Shown here: positions 26,316 to 34,743 of the stretch, piece after piece
Position numbering within the stretch: the first letter of the stretch is position 1
Layout: every line of letters starts with the position of its first letter
Origin: Xylanivirga thermophila
GTDB taxonomy: Bacteria > Bacillota > Clostridia > Caldicoprobacterales > Xylanivirgaceae
Direction: 5' to 3'
Assembly: GCF_004138105.1 (NCBI RefSeq)
Contig: NZ_RXHQ01000018.1
Span: forward strand, 1-51,433
Length of the DNA stretch: 51,433 bases
Notes under the pieces: generated by a model
Database searches by the model: none
Seen by the model: only the letters and a program-made list of their open reading frames with translations
What the model was told of the DNA's origin: nothing
Translations under genes and position numbers: made by a program

Positions 26316-28121
26316 ATGAACAATTTTCTTCCAGAAGATTGGATTGAAGAAGTAAGGTCAAGAAACGATATAGTAGATGTTGTTTCAGAATATATAGTTT
26401 TAAAACCAAGCGGGAGAGGTTTTTTTGCCTTGTGTCCCTTTCATAATGAAAAGACAGCATCCTTTCATGTATATCCTGAGAAACAGATATACCATTGTTT
26501 TGGTTGTGGTGTTGGTGGAGATGTTTTTTCATTTATAATGTCGATTGAAGGGTTAAATTTTACAGAAGCTGTCAAGTATCTGGCAGATAGGGTAGGTATA
26601 TCTCTACCTGAAACTGTAAGCCCTAATCAGGCTATACATTCTAAGGATACAAAGGATACCCTTTATGATATAAACAGGGAAGCAGCCCGTTACTACCACA
26701 GACAGCTATTTTCTCAAAAAGGAGAGCAGGCACTTGAATATTTGACGTCTAGGGGAGTGGATATAAAGACAATAAGACGATTTGGACTAGGATATGCACC
26801 AGCTGGCTGGAAAAATACAAAAGACTATTTGTTGCAGCTAGGATTTAAAGAGGAAGAGCTTGTACAATCTGGTATTATAATACAAAAGAATAATAAAAGC
26901 TACGATAGATTTAGAAACAGGGTGATGTTTCCCATTATACATCCTAGAGGGACTGTAATAGCCTTTGGTGGGAGGGTACTTGATGATTCTCTTCCTAAAT
27001 ATCTTAATTCATCCGATAGTCCTGTTTTTAATAAGAGTAGTGTTCTTTTTGGCCTTAATTTAGCGAAAAAGGAACGTCCACTTAAAAACATAATTATAGT
27101 AGAGGGATATATGGATGTAATTACTCTACATCAATATGGCTTTAAAAATGCGGTAGCCTCTTTAGGCACATCGCTAACGCAAGGGCAGGCCAGCCTTATA
27201 AGGCGTTACACAAGGGAAGTTTTTATAGCATATGACGGCGATGCAGCTGGCCAGAGAGCTACACTAAGGGGATTGGATATATTGTACAGAGCTGGGCTAA
27301 AGATTAGAGTAATGGAATTTCCAAAGGGTATGGATCCTGATGAGGTACTGAAGAAGTATGGGAGTGAATATTTTAATAAACTTATGAATCAGGCGGTATC
27401 CCTCATAGATTATAAACTTGATCATCTAAAAAATGAACATGATTTGGAGACTGTGGAAGGCAGGGTTAGTTATGCTACTAAAGCTGCAAATATTCTAATA
27501 ACGGTAGATAACGTACTGGAGAGGGACGTACATATAAAACGTCTCGAACGCCTTACAGGCTTTAAATCAGAGTTGCTATACCAGCAGATAGACAAACTAT
27601 TATCGAGAAATGGCCCAAAAGGTGTAAAAAACCCGAGTGTTGGCAATAATAGCCATATTAGAAGGCTGGAAACTCAAACAGCGCTATTACCTGGCTATAT
27701 AAAGGCCGAGAAGGGGCTTATAAATTTGATGGCTCAAAATGAGGATATAGCTAAAGAGGTATTTAAAAGGTTAACTGTAGAACAGTTTCAGGTTGATATT
27801 AATAAGGAGGTAGCTAAGATTATTATGGAGCTCCTTGAAAAGGGAAAAGAGATAAATGTTGCTGCCGTACTATCATACGTTAAAGATAAGGAAAAAATGG
27901 AGCAAATAGCTGAAATATTTGCGCGAGAAATGGAGTATGATAATATTAATAAGTATGTCCAAGATTGTATAGAGGAAATAGAGATTTATAACTTACAAGA
28001 TAGAAGAAGAAAATTACAAAAGCAAATTGCTGATATGGATCAGCATGGAATAGCTGATCTAGATGAATATAGATCTATAATACAGGAATTAGAAGATTTA
28101 AACTACAGATTGAAAATGTAG
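26316..28121 (+). CDS. dnaG: DNA primase DnaG
   Basis: DnaG makes RNA primers for replication. Domains in order: CHC2 zinc finger (CPFHNEKTASF and CFGCG), a TOPRIM catalytic core (IIVEGYMDVI and YDGDAAGQRA), and a C-terminal helicase-binding domain. I favour ATG 26316 (MNNFLPEDWIEEVRSRNDI) with GGGTGA upstream; ATG 26295 lacks a clear ribosome-binding motif. The length is 601 residues. rpoD begins 24 bases after the stop, the classic macromolecular-synthesis arrangement without rpsU, which is elsewhere here. A small oddity is TASF where most primases have TPSF. Confidence 0.95.
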   Translation: MNNFLPEDWIEEVRSRNDIVDVVSEYIVLKPSGRGFFALCPFHNEKTASFHVYPEKQIYHCFGCGVGGDVFSFIMSIEGLNFTEAVKYLADRVGISLPETVSPNQAIHSKDTKDTLYDINREAARYYHRQLFSQKGEQALEYLTSRGVDIKTIRRFGLGYAPAGWKNTKDYLLQLGFKEEELVQSGIIIQKNNKSYDRFRNRVMFPIIHPRGTVIAFGGRVLDDSLPKYLNSSDSPVFNKSSVLFGLNLAKKERPLKNIIIVEGYMDVITLHQYGFKNAVASLGTSLTQGQASLIRRYTREVFIAYDGDAAGQRATLRGLDILYRAGLKIRVMEFPKGMDPDEVLKKYGSEYFNKLMNQAVSLIDYKLDHLKNEHDLETVEGRVSYATKAANILITVDNVLERDVHIKRLERLTGFKSELLYQQIDKLLSRNGPKGVKNPSVGNNSHIRRLETQTALLPGYIKAEKGLINLMAQNEDIAKEVFKRLTVEQFQVDINKEVAKIIMELLEKGKEINVAAVLSYVKDKEKMEQIAEIFAREMEYDNINKYVQDCIEEIEIYNLQDRRRKLQKQIADMDQHGIADLDEYRSIIQELEDLNYRLKM

Positions 28122-28145
28122 AGTCTGGAAAGGAGGGAACTGCCT

Positions 28146-29216
28146 ATGAAAAATAATGAGCAAAAAAAATTAAAGATAAAGGAACTTATAGAAAAAGGAA
28201 AGGCCAAGGGCATTTTAACATATAAAGAGATCATGGATATGTTGGAAGAGATAGAGTTGGAACCTGAACATATTGAAAAGGTATATGAGACCCTCGAAAC
28301 TTTAGGAATTGATGTAGTGGATGATAGTGCCAATGAAGAACAGGAAGAGGAAGAAGAAGAAGTAGAAATTAGCGTACCTGAAGGGGTAAATATTGATGAT
28401 CCAGTTAGGATGTATCTAAAGGAGATTGGTAAGATTCCTCTGCTTACTGCAGAAGAGGAAATAGAGCTTGCAAAGCGTATGGAGGCAGGAGATGAAGTAG
28501 CCAAGAAAAAATTAGCAGAGGCTAACTTAAGGCTGGTTGTCAGTATTGCAAAGAGGTATGTAGGACGCGGTATGTTATTTTTAGACCTTATACAAGAAGG
28601 CAATTTAGGCCTTTTGAAGGCAGTGGAAAAATTTGATTATAGAAAAGGTTATAAGTTTAGTACTTATGCTACTTGGTGGATACGTCAAGCTATAACTAGG
28701 GCTATAGCAGATCAGGCTAGAACTATACGTATTCCAGTCCATATGGTAGAGACTATAAATAAACTGGTTAGGGTATCAAGGCAATTGTTGCAAGAAAAAG
28801 GGCGGGAGCCTACTCCAGAAGAGATTGCACAGGAGATGGGTATCTCTGAGGAAAAGGTAAGGGAAATTCAAAAGATTGCGCAAGAGCCCGTATCATTGGA
28901 GACCCCCATAGGGGAAGAGGAAGATAGTCATCTAGGTGATTTCATTCCAGATGATGATGTACCAGCACCTGCTGATGCCGCTGCATTTACTTTGTTAAAG
29001 GAGCAGCTAGTAGATGTACTAGATACATTGACTCCTCGAGAAGAGAAGGTCTTAAAACTCAGATTCGGGCTAGAAGATGGACGTGCCAGGACTTTAGAGG
29101 AAGTGGGTAAAGAATTTAATGTAACACGTGAGAGGATAAGACAGATAGAGGCCAAGGCCCTTCGTAAATTAAGGCATCCTAGTAGAAGTAAAAAATTAAA
29201 GGATTATCTTGATTAA
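28146..29216 (+). CDS. rpoD: RNA polymerase primary sigma factor SigA
   Basis: This is the housekeeping sigma factor. The 356-residue protein has a short acidic region 1.1 (residues 55-75 with a run of Glu), region 1.2 ([17 protein letters not shown]), region 2 ([15 protein letters not shown], then [16 protein letters not shown]), region 3 ([15 protein letters not shown]), and region 4.2 ([20 protein letters not shown]). The length is close to that of other Firmicutes SigA. ATG 28146 has GGAGGG upstream. It is the last gene of dnaG-rpoD and ends in a strong terminator overlapping its stop codon. Confidence 0.97.
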   Translation: MKNNEQKKLKIKELIEKGKAKGILTYKEIMDMLEEIELEPEHIEKVYETLETLGIDVVDDSANEEQEEEEEEVEISVPEGVNIDDPVRMYLKEIGKIPLLTAEEEIELAKRMEAGDEVAKKKLAEANLRLVVSIAKRYVGRGMLFLDLIQEGNLGLLKAVEKFDYRKGYKFSTYATWWIRQAITRAIADQARTIRIPVHMVETINKLVRVSRQLLQEKGREPTPEEIAQEMGISEEKVREIQKIAQEPVSLETPIGEEEDSHLGDFIPDDDVPAPADAAAFTLLKEQLVDVLDTLTPREEKVLKLRFGLEDGRARTLEEVGKEFNVTRERIRQIEAKALRKLRHPSRSKKLKDYLD

Positions 29217-29250
29217 AATAGATAGCCGATAATTTCGGCTATCTATTTTT
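29215..29250 (+). terminator. terminator after rpoD
   Basis: A perfect 15-bp stem (29215-29229 with 29235-29249) with a five-base loop and a T run. It overlaps the rpoD stop codon by two bases. Confidence 0.9.
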
Positions 29251-29399
29251 GTAAGTACATTTTTTAATATAAAAATAAATAGAGCTTATATACCATATTA
29301 CAGATAAAAACTTTTTTTATATATCTATACTTTTAGGCGAGTAGCATATATAATTTATATATTAATACATACTTTTGTAAAATGGTTGGGGGTGAGGTA

Positions 29400-29777
29400 A
29401 TGAAAAAACTTGTATATGCAATAATCATAATTTTTATTGTATTTTTACTTTGTACTACGTATCAACAAGTTTATATATGTCTATACCATACCCCGTATAT
29501 GGACCATTCACATGGAGATCAAACATTGGATATAATATATGAGTTTTCATACATAGTGTCCAGTTCGCCGCAGACAGAACAATATAGATATAATATGAGA
29601 TATAGTTCAAAAAAGTGGCAAACATTATTGATATTGTTAATAGTTTGTATACTGGCAGTTATAAGATTTGTTTTTTACTATAGAACTGATAAGATTGATA
29701 AAAGGGAAAATATAATTATGAGAATTCCTTCATATTTCAATGGGAGCAAATATAAGAGCGTTCCTTGTTTGAACTAA
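29400..29777 (+). CDS. hypothetical two-helix membrane protein
   Basis: I do not recognise this 125-residue protein. It has an N-terminal hydrophobic helix (about residues 4-26), a polar 45-residue segment containing the His-rich DHSHGD, a second helix (about 73-92) and a basic C-terminal tail ending in VPCLN. The positive-inside pattern suggests both termini inside and the polar loop outside. ATG 29400 has GGGGGTGAGG just upstream; ATG 29382 lacks one. It is followed by a small membrane protein 28 bases on, with a hairpin spanning its stop codon, so the two are probably one unit. They sit in a block that separates rpoD from trmK. Confidence 0.7.
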   Translation: MKKLVYAIIIIFIVFLLCTTYQQVYICLYHTPYMDHSHGDQTLDIIYEFSYIVSSSPQTEQYRYNMRYSSKKWQTLLILLIVCILAVIRFVFYYRTDKIDKRENIIMRIPSYFNGSKYKSVPCLN

Positions 29778-29793
29778 TAAAGTTCAAGCAAGG
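29763..29793 (+). promoter_or_regulatory. intercistronic hairpin at a stop codon and ribosome-binding site
   Basis: A 13-bp stem (29763-29775 with 29781-29793, one G-T pair) encloses a five-base loop. The left arm is the last four codons of the upstream gene. The right arm runs directly into the G-rich ribosome-binding site (29791-29800) of the next gene. No T tract follows, so this is not a terminator; coupling of translation or control of RNA decay is more likely. Confidence 0.55.
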
Positions 29794-29805
29794 GGGGGTG
29801 AACGT

Positions 29806-29931
29806 ATGGCTCCAGATGAAATAGCTGTATTATCTATGGTCGTAGTATTTTGTATAGCTAGTTTTGTTATAATAAAAGCTACATCTACTAAGAAGGATGA
29901 TGGACAGAAAAATAAAAAAAATCAAAAATGA
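29806..29931 (+). CDS. small 41-residue membrane protein
   Basis: ATG 29806 follows a very strong ribosome-binding run (AGGGGGGGTG, ending five bases before the start). The 41 residues comprise MAPDEIAVLS, one hydrophobic helix (about 8-24) and a highly basic, hydrophilic tail rich in Lys, Asn and Gln. I do not recognise a family. The good initiation site, single helix and adjacent terminator support a real gene. The orientation is probably N-terminus out, C-terminus in. It may be co-translated with the upstream 125-residue membrane protein. Confidence 0.65.
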   Translation: MAPDEIAVLSMVVVFCIASFVIIKATSTKKDDGQKNKKNQK

Positions 29932-29940
29932 CACAATTAT

Positions 29941-29967
29941 AAAAAGAGGCTTTCGCCTCTTTTTTAT
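29941..29967. terminator. bidirectional terminator between converging genes
   Basis: AAAAAGAGGC (29941-29950) pairs perfectly with GCCTCTTTTT (29955-29964), with T runs on both strands. It serves the small membrane protein gene rightward and uppP leftward; the uppP stop codon lies at its edge. Confidence 0.88.
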
Positions 29968-30752
29968 AGAAAAATATGAAATACAAACTGATCCAACAAT
30001 ACTAAACCACCTAATGTAAACAAATAATATGAAAACCCTTTAAGACTTTTATTGGTTATTATTTCTATCATAGCTTTTATTGCGATAAGACCAGATATAA
30101 AAGCAGCTATCATGCCCGCTATAGCTGGAGTTACAGAAGCAGCAGTTACTGCTTCATTTAAATCCTTTGCCTGGAGCACTACTGATCCCAAAATGGCGGG
30201 TATGGACATTAGAAAAGAAAACTTTGCTGCAAATTTTCTATCCAATTTTCCAAGAAGTGCACCTGATATAGTGGATCCTGAACGCGATATAGCTGGGAAA
30301 ATGGCTATACCTTGCATGGTACCAATTAAAAGCGCGTCTTTAATTTGCATATTCTTTAAAGTCTTATGCCCTGACTGGGTTAATTCTACAAACAAAAGTA
30401 GTAAACCAGTTGCGATAAAACCAAATCCCAGTGTAGATGCGGATGCAAAAGCGGCTTCTACCTTGTCCTTCAATAAAAGAGCTATTATTACTGTAGGTAT
30501 GGTCGCTGTTATTATATATATTGGCAATTTACTAAAAGGGTGTTTAAACATATATGCTATATCTTTCCAGAACACTACTAGTATTGAAAGTAATGTGCCT
30601 ACATGCAGCATTGTATCAAATAGCAGCATATCTCCTTCAAGGCCAAATATATTTTGTACTAATACCAGGTGACCTGAACTGCTTACTGGTAAAAATTCAG
30701 TAAGTCCTTGTATTATCCCTAGTATGATGGCTTTTATAATGCTAATGTTCAT
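29964..30752 (-). CDS. uppP: undecaprenyl-diphosphatase UppP (BacA)
   Basis: UppP removes a phosphate from undecaprenyl pyrophosphate, recycling the lipid carrier for peptidoglycan and other envelope polymers; extra copies give bacitracin resistance. The 262-residue integral membrane protein has the two signature motifs, GLTEFLPVSSSGH near residue 20 and AISRSGST around residue 155, with about eight hydrophobic helices. It starts at 30752 with GGAGG upstream on the minus strand. It is the only clearly leftward gene in the window and has no operon partner, ending in a terminator shared with the converging gene. Confidence 0.96.
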   Translation of the reverse strand: MNISIIKAIILGIIQGLTEFLPVSSSGHLVLVQNIFGLEGDMLLFDTMLHVGTLLSILVVFWKDIAYMFKHPFSKLPIYIITATIPTVIIALLLKDKVEAAFASASTLGFGFIATGLLLLFVELTQSGHKTLKNMQIKDALLIGTMQGIAIFPAISRSGSTISGALLGKLDRKFAAKFSFLMSIPAILGSVVLQAKDLNEAVTAASVTPAIAGMIAAFISGLIAIKAMIEIITNKSLKGFSYYLFTLGGLVLLDQFVFHIFL

Positions 30753-30929
30753 TACCTCCTATCAAGAATATAGTCTACAAAGATTTTAACACAAACGATT
30801 TTGAATGGTCAATCATTTTTGGTAATTATCTAGAATTCAATTGATTGCAGTAAAATAAAGCTCTTGATTTGTTTCTAGATATAATATAATATACTATACT
30901 TATATAATTATATATTGAAAGGCTATGAT

Positions 30930-31511
30930 ATGAGAAAAAAGCGAGCAGTCATATTCAAGATTTTGATGATATTTCTGGTTTCCTTTATAGTATTAGAATC
31001 AAGCATAATATTGTTCGGTATACAGGCAAGTCCTTATAAGGCTGATTGTATAATAATACTTGGATGTAGTGTATATGGTAATATTCCTAGCCCTCTTTTG
31101 ATGGCTCGATTGGATGAGGGCTTGAGGTTATATAATGCTGGTTATGCAGACTATATAATTGTATCGGGTGGCAAGGGGCAGGGAGAGAATATCTCTGAAG
31201 CCCAGGCTATGAAAGAATATCTATCAAAACATGGAATAGATGAAGAAAAGATTATAATGGAGGATAGATCATTTTCTACTATTCAAAATATAAGCTACTC
31301 TAAAGCTAAGATGGATGAACGTGGTTTACGAACGAGTATAATAGTATCTAACAAATTTCATTTAAAAAGGTCATCTATTATAGCAAAAAGATTGGGTATG
31401 GATGCCAGTTATTCAGGGGTGTTTGTAAAGCAGCATAAATGTAGCGAGATAAAAGGTTTTATTAGGGAAGTACCTGCAGTTATAAGAAATGCATTTATTA
31501 AAAAAATTTAA
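30930..31511 (+). CDS. YdcF/SanA family membrane-anchored protein (DUF218)
   Basis: The protein carries a DUF218 domain (ElyC/SanA/YdcF group), associated in other bacteria with envelope integrity, with an unresolved biochemical activity. An N-terminal anchor (about residues 8-30) precedes the domain with DCIIILGCSVYGNIPSPLL, IIVSGGKGQGENISEAQAM and VSNKFHLKRS. ATG 30930 follows GAAAGG at seven bases; the longer frame from TTG 30915 overlaps that motif. It is 193 residues. It is divergent from uppP, another envelope gene, across a 177-base AT-rich interval containing likely promoter-like TATAAT sequences but no other gene. Confidence 0.85.
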   Translation: MRKKRAVIFKILMIFLVSFIVLESSIILFGIQASPYKADCIIILGCSVYGNIPSPLLMARLDEGLRLYNAGYADYIIVSGGKGQGENISEAQAMKEYLSKHGIDEEKIIMEDRSFSTIQNISYSKAKMDERGLRTSIIVSNKFHLKRSSIIAKRLGMDASYSGVFVKQHKCSEIKGFIREVPAVIRNAFIKKI

Positions 31512-31519
31512 AATAACTA

Positions 31520-31549
31520 TTGACGAATATACTATGATGATGTTATAAT
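31520..31549 (+). promoter_or_regulatory. tRNA promoter
   Basis: TTGACG (31520-31525) and TATAAT (31544-31549), 18 bases apart, precede the tRNA by 17 bases. Confidence 0.75.
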
Positions 31550-31566
31550 AATCTCTGTCAGCTCGA

Positions 31567-31643
31567 GGGCCTTTAGCTCAGTTGGTTAGAGCAACCGGCT
31601 CATAACCGGTTGGTCCGGGGTTCGAGTCCCTGAAGGCCCACCA
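31567..31643 (+). tRNA. tRNA with CAU anticodon (tRNA-Ile2 or tRNA-Met)
   Basis: A full cloverleaf: acceptor GGGCCTT/AAGGCCC, D arm GCTC/GAGC, anticodon stem ACCGG/CCGGT around the loop CTCATAA, and T arm with TTCGAGT. The discriminator base is A and CCA is encoded (31641-31643). The anticodon is CAT. The acceptor stem is fully paired at position 1-72, so it is not an initiator. C4-G69 and C5-G68 are the pairs that the lysidine synthetase TilS favours, and the overall sequence resembles Bacillus tRNA-Ile2, so I lean to an AUA-decoding isoleucine tRNA over elongator methionine. Confidence 0.95.
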
Positions 31644-31654
31644 TTTTATAGTAT

Positions 31655-31685
31655 AAAAGGTACCATATATATGGTGCCTTTTTTT
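31655..31685 (+). terminator. terminator after the tRNA
   Basis: A 12-bp stem (31655-31666 with 31671-31682, one G-T pair) with loop ATAT, followed by a seven-base T run that begins in the stem. Confidence 0.88.
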
Positions 31686-31715
31686 GATACAAATTTATTG
31701 TAGATGGGTGAAAGT

Positions 31716-32420
31716 ATGCAGTTAAGCAAAAGATTACAAAAGATAGCAGACAAGGTACCACCATCTGTTAAGGTAGCAGATATTGGAACGGATCATGGAT
31801 ATGTGCCTGTATATCTTATAGAAAACAAAATAGCCCAAACTGTTATTGCTACGGATATAAGCAGCAAATCCATTAAAAAAGCTGAAGTCATTATAAAAAA
31901 TCACAGAGTTGAGGATAAAATATATACTAGGGTAGGGGATGGGCTCTTGCCCCTTGAAATTGGAGAGGTTGATACGGTAATAATAGCCGGTATGGGTGGC
32001 GTACTTATAGGTAATATGCTTAAAGATGGATTAGATATAGCAGAAAAAATAGATACGTTTATACTACAACCTATGATGGGTCAGGAAAAATTAAGACATT
32101 ATCTTTTAAATAATGGCTTCGCAATAGAGGATGAAGTTTTAGTATATGAAGATAAAAAGTTTTATGAGGTAATGGTGGCAAGGCATGGTAGTCAAACGGT
32201 TGAGGATGATATATACTATGAGATAGGGTATAATCTTATAGTAAATCATGATCCATATTTACCTAAATTTATATATAAAAAGATGGATAAGACAAAGAAG
32301 TTGATTAGTCATTTGGAAAAGCAGGACACTCAAACAGCAAAAAAGAGAATGGATGAATTGAAAACAAGACTATTAAAATATGAGGAGGTATATGGATGGG
32401 TGCAAAAGTTCGAGATATAG
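31716..32420 (+). CDS. trmK: tRNA (adenine-22-N1)-methyltransferase TrmK
   Basis: TrmK methylates N1 of adenine 22 in the D loop of bacterial tRNAs. The Rossmann-type motifs VADIGTDHGYVPVYL, IATDISSKSIKKAE and IIAGMGGVLIGNML are clear, and the C-terminal coiled-coil region (about 180-234) is typical. I use ATG 31716 (MQLSKRLQKIA) with GGGTGAA upstream; ATG 31704 has no visible ribosome-binding site. The length is 234 residues. It overlaps the following Nif3-like gene by 25 bases, a conserved pair in Firmicutes. Confidence 0.92.
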   Translation: MQLSKRLQKIADKVPPSVKVADIGTDHGYVPVYLIENKIAQTVIATDISSKSIKKAEVIIKNHRVEDKIYTRVGDGLLPLEIGEVDTVIIAGMGGVLIGNMLKDGLDIAEKIDTFILQPMMGQEKLRHYLLNNGFAIEDEVLVYEDKKFYEVMVARHGSQTVEDDIYYEIGYNLIVNHDPYLPKFIYKKMDKTKKLISHLEKQDTQTAKKRMDELKTRLLKYEEVYGWVQKFEI

Positions 32421-33514
32421 TAGATATAATGGAACAGATTGCTCCGTTTCAATATGCTGAAGATTGGGACAATGTTGGACTGCTCCTTGGCGATATGGAA
32501 GAGAATGTATCACGGATTATGCTAACCCTTGATGCGACGCCCGAGGTGATAGAACAGGCTGTAAAAGAGGATATAGATATGCTTATTTCCCATCATCCAA
32601 TAATATTCAAACCTATAAAAGATATAAGGCTGGATTCTTATACAGGTAAGATACTCTGTCCCCTTATAAAGCATGATATTTCAGTTCTATGTGCACATAC
32701 AAATTTGGATAAGGCTTTAGGTGGAGTAGATGATACATTAGCTGATATACTGGGATTAAATGAGGTTGAACCTCTTACATATGTTGATAGTATGCCTTAT
32801 TATAAGATTGTTGTATACATTCCAAAGGGACACGAGGAAAAAGTATTGTATGCTATGGCAGAGGCGGGAGCTGGATGTATAGGCGGGTATAGTCATTGTA
32901 CTTTTCAAGGAGAAGGTACAGGTACTTTTTTACCCCTTGAAGGAGCTAAACCATATATAGGCGATGTGGGGATGCTTGAACATGTTCATGAAATTAGATT
33001 GGAAACCATTGTGCCCAAATCTCATTTAGATAAGGTATTGGATGCGATGCTTAAAGTGCATCCGTATGAAGAGGTAGCATACGATGTGTATCAATTGGCA
33101 AATAGGGTAAAGGTACCAAGCATAGGAAGGATAGGACAGCTTCCAAAGGTTATGTCGGTTATCGAATATGCTGAATATATTAAAAGAAGTCTGAATGCAG
33201 GAAGTGTAGCCATAGTAGGCAATAGGGATAAAAAAGTCAAGTGGGTAGGTAGTTGTGCAGGGGCGGGAGGCGACCTAGTAGGTATGGCAAAATATAAAGG
33301 CGCAGATGTATTTGTAACTGGAGAACTTAAATATCATGAGGCCCAAATGGCGAATGCATTAGGCATACCTGTTATTGCTGCAGGCCATTTTTCGACAGAA
33401 ATTCCTATTGTATCAAAACTAATTACTAGTTTACAAAAGGCGTTAGATGGTTTACAATATAGAATAGAGGTCATAGTACCTGATAAACAAGTTGATCCCT
33501 ATTATGTATTTTAA
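32396..33514 (+). CDS. Nif3-like dinuclear metal center protein (YqfO family)
   Basis: The NIF3/YqfO/YbgI family binds two metal ions; some members are linked to GTP cyclohydrolase I type 2-like activity, but the role here is not established. Metal-binding motifs include ISHHPIIFKP (His-His), CAHTNLDKALGGVDD, and the C-terminal TGELKYHEAQMA. A PII-like inserted domain (about 125-240), as in YqfO, contains YKIVVYIPKGHEEKV. The length is 372 residues, characteristic of the inserted form. The start overlaps trmK, with GAGGAGG seven bases upstream. It ends in a terminator. Confidence 0.92.
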   Translation: MGAKVRDIVDIMEQIAPFQYAEDWDNVGLLLGDMEENVSRIMLTLDATPEVIEQAVKEDIDMLISHHPIIFKPIKDIRLDSYTGKILCPLIKHDISVLCAHTNLDKALGGVDDTLADILGLNEVEPLTYVDSMPYYKIVVYIPKGHEEKVLYAMAEAGAGCIGGYSHCTFQGEGTGTFLPLEGAKPYIGDVGMLEHVHEIRLETIVPKSHLDKVLDAMLKVHPYEEVAYDVYQLANRVKVPSIGRIGQLPKVMSVIEYAEYIKRSLNAGSVAIVGNRDKKVKWVGSCAGAGGDLVGMAKYKGADVFVTGELKYHEAQMANALGIPVIAAGHFSTEIPIVSKLITSLQKALDGLQYRIEVIVPDKQVDPYYVF

Positions 33515-33541
33515 GGAATAAGTCTTTCTTATTCCTTTTTA
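33513..33541 (+). terminator. terminator after the Nif3-like gene
   Basis: A perfect 10-bp stem (33513-33522 with 33528-33537) with a five-base loop and a five-T run. The left arm starts at the stop codon. Confidence 0.85.
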
Positions 33542-33626
33542 TATAATTGGATATGTGTACTCCCCCAATAGGGGGATTAATATATTTGGCACGAGATTTT
33601 ACTTTGGTACAAAAGGAGGAAGGAAG

Positions 33627-34337
33627 ATGGGACAGTTAGATTTGTTATGGGAATATCAGGAACTTGAACAAAAGATGGCTAGTTGTCAGAAGGAGAAGAA
33701 GAAATTACCTGTTAGACATAAATTGGTAAAACTAAAAAGGAATTTGATGAAACAGCAGGACAAACTTTTAAAGCTTAATGAAGAAGCAGATAAAAAGAGT
33801 AATGAACTTAGCAAAATACATCATGAATATGAGAGCATGGTAAGTAGTTTAAATTCAGATAGGGATAAAATAACTGATGGATCTATAAAAAATTTAAAAC
33901 AGCTAGAGCAAATTGAAAAAAATGCGGATAATTTAAAACAAAAAATTGATAAAAAAGAAGAAGAACTCCTACAGTTCATGAAGGATTTTGAACAATTCAA
34001 TAGGGAATTGGATTCAATAAGGAGATATCTAGCAAAGGTAAAAAGAAATTACAATGCTATTAAGTCGGAATATGATCAGGAAGTAAGGGTTATAAATCAA
34101 GGTTATAGAGAGGCAAAACAAAAGAGAGATGAGCTTAAAAAGCAGATAGATAAGGAACTTTTAAATAAATATCAAACCCTAAAATCAAACTATCAAATGC
34201 CAGTAGCTATTATTAATGGTACTTGTTGTGATGGATGTAATATGCAGTTGGCATCGTTAGTTGTGCAAAATGTTAAAGCACGAGAAAAAGTGGTGGAATG
34301 CGAAAACTGTGGTAGAATACTATATATGCCAAAGTAA
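33627..34337 (+). CDS. coiled-coil zinc-ribbon protein (COG1579 family)
   Basis: A 236-residue protein made of a long coiled coil (about residues 5-190, rich in Lys, Glu and Gln with heptad spacing) and a C-terminal zinc ribbon: CCDGC (Cys200, 201, 204) and CENCG (Cys225, 228). The family is predicted to bind nucleic acids, but the role is unknown. ATG 33627 follows AAAGGAGGAAGG; the open frame extends upstream to 33555 without an initiation site. It stands between the trmK pair and rnpB, a conserved clostridial arrangement, and so may share their link to tRNA metabolism. Confidence 0.88.
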   Translation: MGQLDLLWEYQELEQKMASCQKEKKKLPVRHKLVKLKRNLMKQQDKLLKLNEEADKKSNELSKIHHEYESMVSSLNSDRDKITDGSIKNLKQLEQIEKNADNLKQKIDKKEEELLQFMKDFEQFNRELDSIRRYLAKVKRNYNAIKSEYDQEVRVINQGYREAKQKRDELKKQIDKELLNKYQTLKSNYQMPVAIINGTCCDGCNMQLASLVVQNVKAREKVVECENCGRILYMPK

Positions 34338-34351
34338 CCATTATATTATAG

Positions 34352-34380
34352 TTGACGATACCATTTTTTAATGTTAATAT
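34352..34380 (+). promoter_or_regulatory. rnpB promoter
   Basis: TTGACG (34352-34357) and TAATAT (34375-34380) are 17 bases apart, about 20 bases before the first paired base of RNase P RNA. Confidence 0.6.
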
Positions 34381-34402
34381 TATATTTCAGAATTGAATAT
34401 GA

Positions 34403-34743
34403 AGTGAGTAAGCCAGATGATCGCGTCTGTTCCAATAAAACAGACGAGGAAAGTCCGAGCTCCATAGGGCAGGATGCTGGGTAATCCCCAGTGAAGGTGA
34501 CTTTAAGGAAAGTGCAACAGAAATATACCGCCTATTTTATAGGTAAGGGTGGAAAGGTGAGGTAAGAGCTCACCAGCATCCAGGCGACTGGAATGGCTCT
34601 GTAAACCCCATCCGGAGCAAGACCAAATAGGACGTTTTGTGGCGGCCCGTCACGTCCTGGTAAGGTCGCTGGAGCCTATCGGTAACGATAGGCCTAGACA
34701 GATGATCGTCTAATACAGAACTCGGCTTATAGACTTACTCATT
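34403..34743 (+). ncRNA. rnpB: RNase P RNA
   Basis: The catalytic RNA of RNase P, which trims the 5' leader of tRNAs. The universal core blocks are present: GAGGAAAGTCCGAGCTCC near 34447, the GCAACAGAAATATACCGCC block, GGTAAGGGTGGAAAGGTG, GTAAACCCCATCCGGAGCAA, and the 3' ACAGAACTCGGCTTAT. Helix P1 forms between TGAGTAAG (34405-34412) and CTTACTCA (34734-34741). P4 shows a covariation: CCGAG on the 5' side with CTCGG on the 3' side, where many bacteria have G and C at the third pair. Exact ends are within a few bases of those given. Confidence 0.95.

Noticed and set aside
30052-30672. A 206-codon rightward frame opposite uppP.
   Set aside because: The minus strand encodes the unmistakable UppP motifs, so this frame is its shadow.
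31567-31643. Initiator tRNA-fMet for the CAU tRNA.
   Set aside because: The first acceptor pair is G-C rather than mismatched, and the anticodon stem lacks the three consecutive G-C pairs flanking the loop in the initiator pattern.
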